A stretch of DNA of 64,000 nt, taken from IMG/VR virus record IMGVR_UViG_3300025789_001072, positions 62,001 through 126,000 of that record; one strand, given 5' to 3'. The notes beneath the pieces were generated by a model. The model saw nothing but the letters and a program-made list of their open reading frames with translations, was not told the DNA's origin and ran no database searches. Positions 30,728 through 40,280 of the stretch are shown here, one piece after another (the first letter of the stretch is position 1; each line of letters opens with the position of its first letter). The stretch is from a virus. The position numbers were made by a program, and so were the translations under genes.

Positions 30728-33033
30728 TAAATTGTACAACTTTCACAATTCTCTTGATCATCAAGAGTAGCAAATGCAGCAGCCAGTGGTTGTTCTTGAG
30801 ACAACTTGTTGACATCAATCTCACCTTGACCATCATTAGTATTAAAATAATACAGTGTTTTGATGCCATATTTGTAGCATAGAAGAATATGCCCAAGCAT
30901 TTCACTCATTGGAATCTTTTCATCTTCATAATGAGCAGGATTATATGAAGTGTTTGTTGAAATACTCTGATCAATATACTTCTGTAGTACAGCAACTAGT
31001 TTCAAATAACCTTCTGGTGATTTCTGATCCCATAGAAGTTCATACTTGTTTTTTAACTTACGGAACTCTGGAACAACTTGCTTCAACACACCATGTTTAC
31101 TCTGCTTAATGGAAATAAGCGAACGAGGCGGTTCAATGCCGTTTGTAGCATTAGCAACCTGTGCTGATGTTTCTGCTGGCATAAGTGCCATAAGAGTAGA
31201 ATTACGAATACCATGTTCACGAAGACTTGCACGAAGTGATACCCAATCCATACGCTCCACATGTGGCACAAGTTCATCAACTTCACGCTTATATGTGTCA
31301 ATAGGCAGAATACCCGCACCATACTTTGTTTCATCGTTTTTTGGCGCAGCACCACGTTCAATAGCAAGTTGATTGCTTGCACGAATAAGATAATAACTCC
31401 ATGCCTCTGCATATTCATCAACGAGTGCCAACGCACGAGGATCACTATAACTCATATCATTCTTGGCAAGAAAATATGCAAAGTTAATTATTCCTACGCC
31501 TAGTGGACGACGATTCATAGTGCTCATCTGTGCTGCAATAACTGGATAGTTCTGGTAGTCAAGTAGCGCATCAAGACCACGAACCGCAAGGTCACACATC
31601 TTTTCAAAGTCTTTTGGTTCTTTAACATTGCCCCAATTAATCGCAGAGAGTGTGCAAAGTGAGATTTCACCTTCTTCATCAAAGATATGATTAAGTGGTT
31701 TTGTAGGCAATGCAATCTCAGCACACAAATTACTTTGCTTGATTACGGCTTTACTTTCAATAAACGCACCATGGGTGTTAGCATGATCAACATTCATAAG
31801 ATAAATGCGACCTGTATTCTTGCGCTCTTCCATGAACTGCGAGAACAAATCAATTGCTTTATAGGTTTTCTTGCGAATCTTTGGATTCTTCTCTGCCTTC
31901 TCATACAGTTCCTTGAACTTATCTTGGTCAGCAAAGAACGCATCATACAAACCAGGCACATCGCTAGGTGAGAAGCAAGTGATATCACCGCCACTTAACA
32001 GACGCTCATACATAAGTTTGTTAAACTGAACACCATAATCCATCTGGCGAATACGGTTATCTTCTGTTCCTTTATTGTTCTTGAGAACTAATAAATCTTC
32101 TACTTCATAGTGCCATAGCGGATAATAAAGAGTAGCAGCACCGTTACGAACACCGCCTTGTGAGCATGATCTAACTGCTGCTTGGAACATCTTATAGAAT
32201 GGAATTAAGCCTGTATGAGAGGCATCGCCACGACGAATAGGTGAGCCGATAGCACGAATAGAACCCGCCCCAATGCCAATGCCAGCCTTTTGTGAGACAT
32301 ACTTAACAATGGCACTGCTTGTTGCATTAATGCTGTCTAAACTGTCGCCAGTTTCAATCAATACACAAGATGAGAACTGACGCTGTGGTGTGCGAAGACC
32401 TGCCATAATTGGCGTCGGTAACGAGATATCATGCTTAGAAATAGCATCATAATAATCACGAACATACTTTAGGCGTGTTTCTTGTGGATACTTGGCAAAT
32501 AGAGTTGCTGCAATGAGTGCATAAGCAACCTGTGGAGTTTCCATAATTTCGCCAGTAACACGATTCTGCACCAGGTATTTGCCACGAAGTTGTTCCATTG
32601 CAACATAGGTAAGTTGCATATCACGTTCATGTTCAACAAACTTATTGATGCTTGCCCATTCTTCTTCTGTATAATCACTTAGTAGATTAGCATCATAGAA
32701 ACCGCTGCCTACATTCTTCTTGATAATATCAATTAGCGGAAGCGGTTGATAGTCATTATATACTTGCTTGCGAAGATGATAATTTACAAGACGACCAGCA
32801 ACATATTGATAATTTGGCGCTTCTTCTGAAATAAGATCAGCAGCAGCCTTAATTAACGTTTCCTGTACCTCAGTAGTTTTAATGTTATTATAAAATTGAA
32901 TTTGACTTCTAATTTCTAATTCACTTGCACTTACACCGCTTAGGTTTTCAGTTGCCCAAAATACTACCTTGTGAAGTTTTTCAATATCCAATGGTTCCTT
33001 GCGACCATCACGCTTAATAACATTGATTGGCAT
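30727..33033 (-). CDS. nrdA: class Ia ribonucleotide reductase, alpha subunit
   Basis: 768 aa. N-terminal ATP-cone (KRDGRKEPLDIEKLHKVV), active-site Cys in QFSSCVLIETGDS and NLCAEIALP, and a C-terminal CESC redox pair two residues from the end. Reduces ribonucleoside diphosphates. Cotranscribed with a methyltransferase-like gene and close to nrdB. Confidence 0.97.
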   Translation of the reverse strand: MPINVIKRDGRKEPLDIEKLHKVVFWATENLSGVSASELEIRSQIQFYNNIKTTEVQETLIKAAADLISEEAPNYQYVAGRLVNYHLRKQVYNDYQPLPLIDIIKKNVGSGFYDANLLSDYTEEEWASINKFVEHERDMQLTYVAMEQLRGKYLVQNRVTGEIMETPQVAYALIAATLFAKYPQETRLKYVRDYYDAISKHDISLPTPIMAGLRTPQRQFSSCVLIETGDSLDSINATSSAIVKYVSQKAGIGIGAGSIRAIGSPIRRGDASHTGLIPFYKMFQAAVRSCSQGGVRNGAATLYYPLWHYEVEDLLVLKNNKGTEDNRIRQMDYGVQFNKLMYERLLSGGDITCFSPSDVPGLYDAFFADQDKFKELYEKAEKNPKIRKKTYKAIDLFSQFMEERKNTGRIYLMNVDHANTHGAFIESKAVIKQSNLCAEIALPTKPLNHIFDEEGEISLCTLSAINWGNVKEPKDFEKMCDLAVRGLDALLDYQNYPVIAAQMSTMNRRPLGVGIINFAYFLAKNDMSYSDPRALALVDEYAEAWSYYLIRASNQLAIERGAAPKNDETKYGAGILPIDTYKREVDELVPHVERMDWVSLRASLREHGIRNSTLMALMPAETSAQVANATNGIEPPRSLISIKQSKHGVLKQVVPEFRKLKNKYELLWDQKSPEGYLKLVAVLQKYIDQSISTNTSYNPAHYEDEKIPMSEMLGHILLCYKYGIKTLYYFNTNDGQGEIDVNKLSQEQPLAAAFATLDDQENCESCTI

Positions 33034-33046
33034 TTTATTTTCTCTT

Positions 33047-33532
33047 TCAAATTTTTAAATTTTTATGTGTTACGATGTTTATGAGTTCTGCCGATTCGGG
33101 GACAGAGAGACTATTTACAACCTCGCCTATATTGTAATTAAGCGTATATAATCCGTCTTCACATCGCAATAAATTAAGGTATTCATGATTTTTTCTATCC
33201 TTGTAAATCTCTATTTTCATAGTATCACGAAACGGATAAGAAGTATAGTATAAAGTGTAAAACATACCAAGAGCACGTGCTATATCGCAATAATTACCTT
33301 CACTAACCAAGGTCCAAGGATCAGGCCAGTCTCTGCAATCATCGTATTCAAGATAATTTGGAATAATTGGGCATTTAGCCCAATCTTGTGCTATGGTTTG
33401 CAAATGGTTGCTTGCAATATTGCGACGATATTCTCGCCATTGTAATATTCTATCTGCAGAATTACCACTAAACCAGTTATAACATTTCGAGGTATCTGAT
33501 AGCATAATTGAGGAGACCTGTTCCATTTCCAT
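33047..33532 (-). CDS. conserved hypothetical protein
   Basis: 161 aa from the longest start; MLSDTSKCYNWF nine codons in is an alternative. Trp/Tyr-rich soluble protein. It overlaps the tailspike stop by ~55 nt in another frame, so the shorter start is plausible. No motif recognised. Confidence 0.5.
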   Translation of the reverse strand: MEMEQVSSIMLSDTSKCYNWFSGNSADRILQWREYRRNIASNHLQTIAQDWAKCPIIPNYLEYDDCRDWPDPWTLVSEGNYCDIARALGMFYTLYYTSYPFRDTMKIEIYKDRKNHEYLNLLRCEDGLYTLNYNIGEVVNSLSVPESAELINIVTHKNLKI

Positions 33533-36500
33533 CTGATGTATAAGTTAAATCGGTTCCATTGAAACCAAATGTTACTCCAACATCCGAATTTTGAGTGCTA
33601 TCATCATCTATACCATATACACCACTAGAAGTCAAACTAAATTTAACCATACCAGTACGAACACCGCCGTTTCGTGAAATACTATAATCTATGAACATAT
33701 TGGCTATTACACCAGTAAATCCATCATCATAACCAGTACCCAACACAGCAGTAGTACTTGCAGCAATTGATAAACTTTTACCGTTGTTGTGTTGTATTGT
33801 TCCTAATCGTAAGGCTTCGCTGTAATTCCATTCACTAGTATTTGCTGTTTCTGATACTTTGTTTAAGTCGCTTCTATCATAACTATCACCGATAGTTGCG
33901 CAACCAACAGCAGTGTTATCCCAATAAATTACTGGTGTAGACGGGGTAGATGCACCATTTAAGTGATCGCCAACATCTTTAAAATAATTTGTTAAACTAG
34001 TAAAGTTATTACTATTGATTACATAAACACCATTTTGATAGATAGCATCCATGACACTATTTGCTAGTGTAAATCCTTTTGAATTTGCTCCAATTAGGTA
34101 TATGCCATAATAAAGATTATAGAATGTGCAACTATCCATCAGTGTATTTGAAGCATATTGACTTGCTGGTAAGTAAACGCCACTATTAAATCCGTTGAAC
34201 AAACAATCAATCATGTTTACGTCACTTGCAAATGCAAGATTGCGACCTAATATTTTAACACCAGCAGTTGTATTACCACTGATTGCGTCAGTTCCTGTAG
34301 TTACTGTACTATTTGGTCCTTGTAGACGCACATTATCAAGTGTAACACGACTGGCACTATCAATAATAATGCCATCATTTAGACTTTGAAGTGTTAAGTT
34401 AGTGATTGTAATATCATTTGGTAAGATTGCGCCATTCAATCCAATTAGGTTTTGAATCTGTTGTAGACTATCTGCAGTATACATTACCCAAGTAACATAT
34501 GGATATACATATGGATTTGCAGTCTGGGTAATTTGTGTGTTATATGTGCCTTCGCCAATAATTCTAGCATGTGAAGGAACATTAATACTGCCACTTACAA
34601 TATAATTGCCTGCTGGAAAATAAAGAGTTTTTCTTGCAGCAATACTAGTTGTTCTGCAGTATAATTCATATAACGCACGATTAATTGCTTCGGTATCATC
34701 CGTTACGCCATCACCATGCGCACCAAAATCTTTTACACTAACAAAGTCATCTAGCTTGCGTTGTAGACTTCTGATTGTACTGTTACCACCATAACTAAAA
34801 CTTAAACTAGTCCATGCAATACCATCACTGCTGTATGAAACCTGACCACTTGCACCGACTGCAACAAATTGGGTAGTATAAATTACATTGTTTAGTGTAT
34901 CATAAAGTTGCTGTGTTCCCTGACGGAAGTATTTGTATTGGCTTGTACTATGATAGGTATAACCATACTGACCAACGATTACATTATATGTTCCGCTAGT
35001 TGCTAAACTATAAACATCGGGTGTTAACAAGTTAGCACTATAATAAATGCTATTTGCAGCCCATGCACTCGCATCTTGACTGACATCATATGTTAAACCA
35101 ACGTCACCTACTGTATAAAAATATGTTCCACTGTAAGCAATGCCTTGAAAGTCACTTACCGTATAAGTTGTTTTAGTATACCAAGTAGTGCTGTTTGAAC
35201 TTAGTAGCAGTCTGCCGTTATCACCAACTGCAATATAGTAACTATATGTTGTAGTATTAGGCGCAGTAAACGTAAGATACATAACCTGATTTAGATCGCC
35301 AACACTTACAGAAGCACCCGTAGGATCGGTTGCACTATTGCTTAGTGCAGTAGTCCAAGTAAGACCATCACTACTAGTGATACCAATACCACCACGACCA
35401 ACCGCAATTGCCTTGTATGTACCGCCACCTAAATTAGCCACCGTAACACTACGCAAATCAACTGTTACACCGCTACTACGAGTAGTCCATGTTGTTGCAT
35501 TAGGACTAGTTACGATAGTTCCGCTTACGCCTACCGCAATCCAAGTAGTTGTTGACAATTTGTATACACTAAGAAGGTTGTTTGTTACACCACTGGTGCG
35601 TGATGTAAATGTTGTACCGTTTGTACTGGTTAGAATTACACCACTGTCGCCAACGACAACCCATGTTGTTCCATCGTAATATAGTTCGTTAAGACCAGTT
35701 GACACACCGCTTGTACGAGAGGTCCAAGTACTACCATTACTACTGGTATAGATTCCACCACTGCCAGTGAGTACAGTAAACAATCCTGCACCATTATTAT
35801 AGATATTTGTAAAGTTTTCAATTCCACTTGCAACCGATGCAACATAAGCAAATGATGTTGTTGTTGCCTTATAAACATCGCCCCAACTGGTAATTGCCCA
35901 ACCAAATGTTCCGTCACTGGTAACTGCAACAAAGGTGTCAATCAAACTACGATACCATGTAGTGCCATCGCTACTGTATAGGGCTTTATTATTTTTTCCA
36001 GTGGCAACAAATGTACTGCCTTGATAATTAACACCAAGCAAATCACTATTGCCAACAGTTTGATTGCTCCAACTTGTTGCAGTGTTATCACTACTGGTTA
36101 ATATTAAGCCACCACTACCAACAGCAACAAATTTAGTACTACCAAACACAACACTATTAAGTGGGGTTGTTACACCGCTTGTACGAGCAGTCCAAGTAAC
36201 ACCAGTGCTACTAGTATAAATGCCACCAAGTAGGGTAACCGCCACAAATAAACTATTACCAAATGCAATATTGTTTACTGTGGTATACGAAACTGCACCA
36301 CTCTTCTGCCAAACTTTTCCATCAGTGCTATAAATTATTGTGCCATTTGCACCGCCAGCAACAAATGTTCCGCTACCATACGTAATAGTAGTTAAGTTGC
36401 TTGTTGTTCCACTGTTTGTGTTTACCCAAGTAATGCCATCTAGACTGTATAAGATATGTCCACCAGTGCCAACAGTAACATATACTCCATTGCCATATGC

Positions 36501-36776
36501 TACGGCATTATATACTGCACGAGCATTTCCAGTTTGTGGATTATACCCAGCATCACTGTTCTTAAAACTATAAGTGTTTGCTAGATTTAGGATATCACTA
36601 TATTCGGTGAGGATTTCAGTATTGCCAGTTTCTGGAGCGCCATCATTGAGCGTACCATTACCAACAAACAACTGGCGAGTGTCTACACTATAACCTAGTT
36701 CTGCTTTGCTTAACTGTGGTAAATTCTGATTTAAACCACTACGATGCGAAATGCGTGATATTTGAACGATTGACAT
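33477..36776 (-). CDS. tailspike/tail fibre with BNR-type repeats and pectate-lyase-like domain
   Basis: 1099 aa. The first ~50 residues resemble a virion-attachment segment (LSKAELGYSVDTRQLFVGNG). Residues ~80-680 are at least ten sialidase/Ycf48-like repeats with recurring YSSDGTTW and ARTSGVTT-like units, expected to fold as a beta propeller. From ~700 comes SVKDFGAHGDGVTDDTEAIN, the pectate-lyase-superfamily entry to a right-handed beta helix. Likely receptor-binding and glycan-degrading. Late promoter CATAAATA and a GAGAG ribosome site. Confidence 0.85.
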   Translation of the reverse strand: MSIVQISRISHRSGLNQNLPQLSKAELGYSVDTRQLFVGNGTLNDGAPETGNTEILTEYSDILNLANTYSFKNSDAGYNPQTGNARAVYNAVAYGNGVYVTVGTGGHILYSLDGITWVNTNSGTTSNLTTITYGSGTFVAGGANGTIIYSTDGKVWQKSGAVSYTTVNNIAFGNSLFVAVTLLGGIYTSSTGVTWTARTSGVTTPLNSVVFGSTKFVAVGSGGLILTSSDNTATSWSNQTVGNSDLLGVNYQGSTFVATGKNNKALYSSDGTTWYRSLIDTFVAVTSDGTFGWAITSWGDVYKATTTSFAYVASVASGIENFTNIYNNGAGLFTVLTGSGGIYTSSNGSTWTSRTSGVSTGLNELYYDGTTWVVVGDSGVILTSTNGTTFTSRTSGVTNNLLSVYKLSTTTWIAVGVSGTIVTSPNATTWTTRSSGVTVDLRSVTVANLGGGTYKAIAVGRGGIGITSSDGLTWTTALSNSATDPTGASVSVGDLNQVMYLTFTAPNTTTYSYYIAVGDNGRLLLSSNSTTWYTKTTYTVSDFQGIAYSGTYFYTVGDVGLTYDVSQDASAWAANSIYYSANLLTPDVYSLATSGTYNVIVGQYGYTYHSTSQYKYFRQGTQQLYDTLNNVIYTTQFVAVGASGQVSYSSDGIAWTSLSFSYGGNSTIRSLQRKLDDFVSVKDFGAHGDGVTDDTEAINRALYELYCRTTSIAARKTLYFPAGNYIVSGSINVPSHARIIGEGTYNTQITQTANPYVYPYVTWVMYTADSLQQIQNLIGLNGAILPNDITITNLTLQSLNDGIIIDSASRVTLDNVRLQGPNSTVTTGTDAISGNTTAGVKILGRNLAFASDVNMIDCLFNGFNSGVYLPASQYASNTLMDSCTFYNLYYGIYLIGANSKGFTLANSVMDAIYQNGVYVINSNNFTSLTNYFKDVGDHLNGASTPSTPVIYWDNTAVGCATIGDSYDRSDLNKVSETANTSEWNYSEALRLGTIQHNNGKSLSIAASTTAVLGTGYDDGFTGVIANMFIDYSISRNGGVRTGMVKFSLTSSGVYGIDDDSTQNSDVGVTFGFNGTDLTYTSDGNGTGLLNYAIRYLEML

Positions 36777-36795
36777 ATATATCTCTCTTTAAAGA

Positions 36796-36803
36796 TATTT
36801 ATG
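36796..36803 (-). promoter_or_regulatory. late promoter CATAAATA of tailspike
   Basis: CATAAATA 19 nt upstream of the tailspike ATG, with AGAGAG in between as ribosome site. No -35 box. Confidence 0.6.
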
Positions 36804-36804
36804 G

Positions 36805-37500
36805 TTATTCTGAATAGAACTCGGAAACCCTATCCCACCAAATTCCTGTCCATTTGTCAAACTCATCACCATTGATAATCCAACGCTGTGGCTCACAATC
36901 TTTAGAACACATTAAGATAACAATCTGTGAAATATCGGTACCAAACAAATGATTATGAGCAGCAGCATAGGCAGCACCTTGGATAAAATAATCATCAATC
37001 CATTCAGTTTTCTTTGGCTTATTCGTTTGTTTATAATCTACAATAGATGGCTTACCATTGTATACGCCAACAAGATCAGTGGTGCCAGCATAAAGTTCAG
37101 GATAATATAGCGCAGTTTCCATGCCCCAATACTCTTGCATCTGACCTTTCATATATTCTTCAATGATAACCGTTGCCATCTTGGCACTTTGTTGGTGAAC
37201 TGCATTGCCACCAGTTTTAAGATCGCCAAACTCAAGCCAGTTTTCTAACTGTTTATGCATTGATGTACCACGACCAGCGGCTTCCGTAGTAATCTCTTGT
37301 GCTTTAGTTACACCTACACGTTTGCGCCATTCGTGCAATGCTTGTACTTTTTGTTTAGATTTAGTCTTATCAAGAATAGTTGTGACACTTGCTACCACAT
37401 CACCTTCGGGTGTCTGATACCTACGACCAGCATTGGTTTCTTTACGTGTGATTTTCTTATAATCATACAGCGGATTGTGTGTAATGTATGGATTTGTCAT
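36805..37500 (-). CDS. PD-(D/E)XK exonuclease
   Basis: 231 aa. GTTDLVGVYNGKPSIVDYKQ holds the Asp and D-x-K of the PD-(D/E)XK core (RecB/Cas4-like nucleases). Helical N-terminus with GRGTSMHKQLE as motif I. Likely exonuclease in recombination or host DNA breakdown, as in T4-type cyanophages. Its promoter predicts a leaderless mRNA. Confidence 0.8.
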   Translation of the reverse strand: MTNPYITHNPLYDYKKITRKETNAGRRYQTPEGDVVASVTTILDKTKSKQKVQALHEWRKRVGVTKAQEITTEAAGRGTSMHKQLENWLEFGDLKTGGNAVHQQSAKMATVIIEEYMKGQMQEYWGMETALYYPELYAGTTDLVGVYNGKPSIVDYKQTNKPKKTEWIDDYFIQGAAYAAAHNHLFGTDISQIVILMCSKDCEPQRWIINGDEFDKWTGIWWDRVSEFYSE

Positions 37501-37506
37501 ATTAAT

Positions 37507-37535
37507 AAACTACCACAGATTTGTTAATCTGTCAA
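37507..37535 (-). promoter_or_regulatory. leaderless-type promoter of exonuclease
   Basis: TTGACA at 37530-37535, 17-nt spacer, weak TAGTTT at 37507-37512, then 6 nt to ATG 37500. The -10 is poor, but the geometry matches the other members of the class. Confidence 0.5.
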
Positions 37536-37542
37536 GTGTTTA

Positions 37543-37881
37543 TTACCAACTAATATTCCAGTAAATGTGCTGAGCATCGGTGCTTGCACGACTTACAGTA
37601 TAACCTAGTTTCTGAAAGTTATCTATTACAGATGCCATTTGACCTGCTGCTAGGTTATTTGCTGTGATGGTTTGCCAACTCGCATAATAATTTGTATCAA
37701 GTGTCATTGGAGTCCCAACTAGGGTGTTTGCACCAATCATTGTGTGTGTATTACCATTAATTTGCACAGATGTTTGATTGTTATCAACTGCATTAATAAT
37801 ATTGATGTTAATTAGGGCAAGTTCAGTCTCAACGACTACGCTGTCAATACTTGCAATTCTGGCATTAGTGGCTGTAAACAT
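37543..37881 (-). CDS. hypothetical protein, probably virion-related, 112 aa
   Basis: Small Asn/Thr/Ala-rich beta protein. AATAAATA late octamer at 37898-37905 and a GGAG ribosome site support late expression. Family not recognised. Confidence 0.55.
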   Translation of the reverse strand: MFTATNARIASIDSVVVETELALININIINAVDNNQTSVQINGNTHTMIGANTLVGTPMTLDTNYYASWQTITANNLAAGQMASVIDNFQKLGYTVSRASTDAQHIYWNISW

Positions 37882-37897
37882 ATGATGACTCCACTAT

Positions 37898-37905
37898 TAT
37901 TTATT
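37898..37905 (-). promoter_or_regulatory. late-like octamer AATAAATA
   Basis: AATAAATA 16 nt upstream of the 112-aa gene's ATG, overlapping the last codon of the SGNH-like gene above. Confidence 0.5.
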
Positions 37906-38662
37906 CAATCATTTGTTTAATAAAAGGTGACAACATATTTGATATTTTAACATGACCGTCTTTGGTAGGATGAAAACTATGTGGATTTAACATACCTTGA
38001 GTAATTCCAACTTCGGCAGTAGATCGTGCAAGATGTCCTTTATCAAACGGAAAATCATTAATTGTAGTAGTATCTGTTATCTTTGATAAAATATCCCGTG
38101 GAGCATGATCGTAAAATAACATATTTTCTACATTAATTGGATAATGATTGTGTATAAACGTATCAAACCAAATATTTTTTATATTTTTTAAATTAAAATA
38201 ATCATTCCAGAATGTCATATCAATCGATAATTGTTCAACTTCATGTGCATTGTCATAACAAATACTATGAATAATTTTTGAAAATTTTTCATTATCGTGA
38301 AGATATTTAAAATTATACATTCTTCCATGTTTTACTGAATATATTTCATTTCTTGCAGTACTAGTAATTCCCCATATTACTATTACGTTATCATGTGTTT
38401 CTTTTAATATTTTAAATTCATCACTAATAAAAAAATTCTTAGCAAGTCTAAACTGACGTTGATTACTTGAAGCATTTTCAGCAAAGTTTATGTTAGTAAG
38501 ATTAAATTTGTCCGAAAGCAGTCCTCTAAAACTAAATTTGTCGGCTAATTTTTTTTCATCTGCCAATTTTAGATATTCTTCTTTGGACATATTTTCAACA
38601 TATCCAACTCCACGGCCAAAAACCCAACTACATCCAAATGTAATTAATAAGTTATTTTTCAT
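37901..38662 (-). CDS. SGNH-like protein
   Basis: 253 aa. ITFGCSWVFGRGV (GCSW block I), ENASSNQRQFRL block II and C-terminal NPHSFHPTKDGHVKIS with His. Same architecture as the other SGNH-like copies but no close sequence match to them. Located within the structural region. Confidence 0.6.
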   Translation of the reverse strand: MKNNLLITFGCSWVFGRGVGYVENMSKEEYLKLADEKKLADKFSFRGLLSDKFNLTNINFAENASSNQRQFRLAKNFFISDEFKILKETHDNVIVIWGITSTARNEIYSVKHGRMYNFKYLHDNEKFSKIIHSICYDNAHEVEQLSIDMTFWNDYFNLKNIKNIWFDTFIHNHYPINVENMLFYDHAPRDILSKITDTTTINDFPFDKGHLARSTAEVGITQGMLNPHSFHPTKDGHVKISNMLSPFIKQMIE

Positions 38663-38676
38663 AAGATTACTTAATT

Positions 38677-39927
38677 TTATTTCTTTTTACGACGACCAGC
38701 GCAGTGCGCCTTTTGACTAAACCCTTTAGGATGAGAGCAATCTATACTGCGTTTATATTTCTTGCTCCACTTTTCGCTCAACTCTTCTTCTTTAACAATT
38801 TTCTTGTTCTTTTTTACTTTGTATTTCTTGCCATCAACTATAAAATAATCTAGGTTATTATTTCTGGCAGTGTTTAATGCGCCTAAAAAAGCGTTACCTT
38901 CTGCCACATTGCCATTACCTTTAACTCCAACATAGGCTTTAATAGTAGTAATACCCAATGCTTTTGCTGCATTTGCTCTATGATAACCATCAAGAATATG
39001 TCCATCGCCTACTACAATAGGTGGAGCCTTAGTAAAATCCATGTTTTTGTATTGTTCTACTTTTTCTTTTTCTAATCCACTCAATTCAGTATCAAGTGAA
39101 CTTACGGGAATATTTTTTAAAACAAACTTACTAAATGTTCTTAAATGCTTGAGATAATCCTGATGTAAGTTTGTGTCATGATATTGTCTTAGATATGCAA
39201 TCATGTCGTTGGTAGACATTGCGTTAGAGAAACCTTCATCAAGACTTAATTCTTTATCAGTCTCAATAGTTTCGGCATCATATAATTTCTGAATTAAGCC
39301 AGTGTTGCGAAGTAATTTAAATGCTAAGTTTTCTACGCCAAACTCACCATTCTTTTCTAATCCACTTTGACGCATATCTTTAATGCGTTTTTTAAGTCTC
39401 GCAATTGTCTGTGGATCACCACTTTCAAGTGCTTGTTTAATTTCTTCTTCTAAGTGTTCAAACTTATGTTCAATATTAGTAACATCTGGCTTGGCAGTTA
39501 TCTTCTTTGGAAAATGTACCCAATTATCATTATAAATGCTGTATACGCCGTTTGATATGTGAGCATCTTCGCTGCCTTGAACATATACTTCAACTGCGTG
39601 TCCTAAAACAGTAATATCATGTTGATCATTAAATATTACTTTTTTAGCTTGGAATAAGTCTTTGAGATTAACTTTACAAGGTCCATTACTGTTAGCAATA
39701 AGATGAAGGTCAATATCACTTTTGTTATTATAATTAAAACTAGCATTGCTACCACTTATTGTAATATCGGTAAGTTCTAAGTCTTCTACATTGATAAATT
39801 CAACAAATGCTTTTGCAATTTTAAACAGTGCAAGACGCACTTGTGGCTTTAAACGATTGCCTTCCCATAAATCTGGGTTAAGTTTATCATGGAATGTAGT
39901 TAGGGTTTCTAAATCACCTATACGCAT
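38677..39927 (-). CDS. nucleotidyltransferase-ParB-like fusion protein
   Basis: 416 aa. Residues ~55-80: ISGSNASFNYNNKSDIDLHLI, the GS...DxD pattern of polymerase-beta-type nucleotidyltransferases. Middle: charged helices. Residues ~300-330: PPIVVGDGHILDGYHRANAAKALGI, a ParB/sulfiredoxin-like nuclease/CTPase motif. The C-terminus is a basic tail with CSHPKGFSQKAHCAGRRKKK, with two Cys and one His that could bind zinc. Such fusions occur in T4-type phages near head genes; function unknown. It is coupled to the 112-aa gene upstream. Confidence 0.65.
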   Translation of the reverse strand: MRIGDLETLTTFHDKLNPDLWEGNRLKPQVRLALFKIAKAFVEFINVEDLELTDITISGSNASFNYNNKSDIDLHLIANSNGPCKVNLKDLFQAKKVIFNDQHDITVLGHAVEVYVQGSEDAHISNGVYSIYNDNWVHFPKKITAKPDVTNIEHKFEHLEEEIKQALESGDPQTIARLKKRIKDMRQSGLEKNGEFGVENLAFKLLRNTGLIQKLYDAETIETDKELSLDEGFSNAMSTNDMIAYLRQYHDTNLHQDYLKHLRTFSKFVLKNIPVSSLDTELSGLEKEKVEQYKNMDFTKAPPIVVGDGHILDGYHRANAAKALGITTIKAYVGVKGNGNVAEGNAFLGALNTARNNNLDYFIVDGKKYKVKKNKKIVKEEELSEKWSKKYKRSIDCSHPKGFSQKAHCAGRRKKK

Positions 39928-39939
39928 TAAGTATTTAGA

Positions 39940-40278
39940 TTAAAACTTACTTGCATTGCTTGCCATATTATCTACTGTGGCAGTTTGTTTTTCAGCCTCT
40001 GCTTCATCAGGTTCTTTGTTAGCAATACTTTCTTTGCCTAACACAATATGATCTTTGTTATAATTGCCAATCATGTCTTCAATCGCTGGTGTATTTTGAA
40101 TAAGTTCTTGAAGATTATCATAGTTAAAACTATAACCAGCATTATTCATTAACTTAGCAATATTTGCCATTGGTATTTGTGTACCAGGTTTAGTTTTATT
40201 CTCCAGATATTGCAGAATAGTCATCAGAACACCTGCCTGACTTTTTACGAAATCTGGAGCAACCTCAAGCAATTTCAT
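39940..40278 (-). CDS. conserved hypothetical protein, 112 aa
   Basis: Helical N-terminus (MKLLEVAPDFVKSQ) and an Ala/Glu/Lys-rich tail. Sits 2 nt from the 312-aa gene and 12 nt from the fusion gene in a late operon. Possibly a virion or assembly protein. Confidence 0.5.
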   Translation of the reverse strand: MKLLEVAPDFVKSQAGVLMTILQYLENKTKPGTQIPMANIAKLMNNAGYSFNYDNLQELIQNTPAIEDMIGNYNKDHIVLGKESIANKEPDEAEAEKQTATVDNMASNASKF

Positions 40279-40280
40279 AA

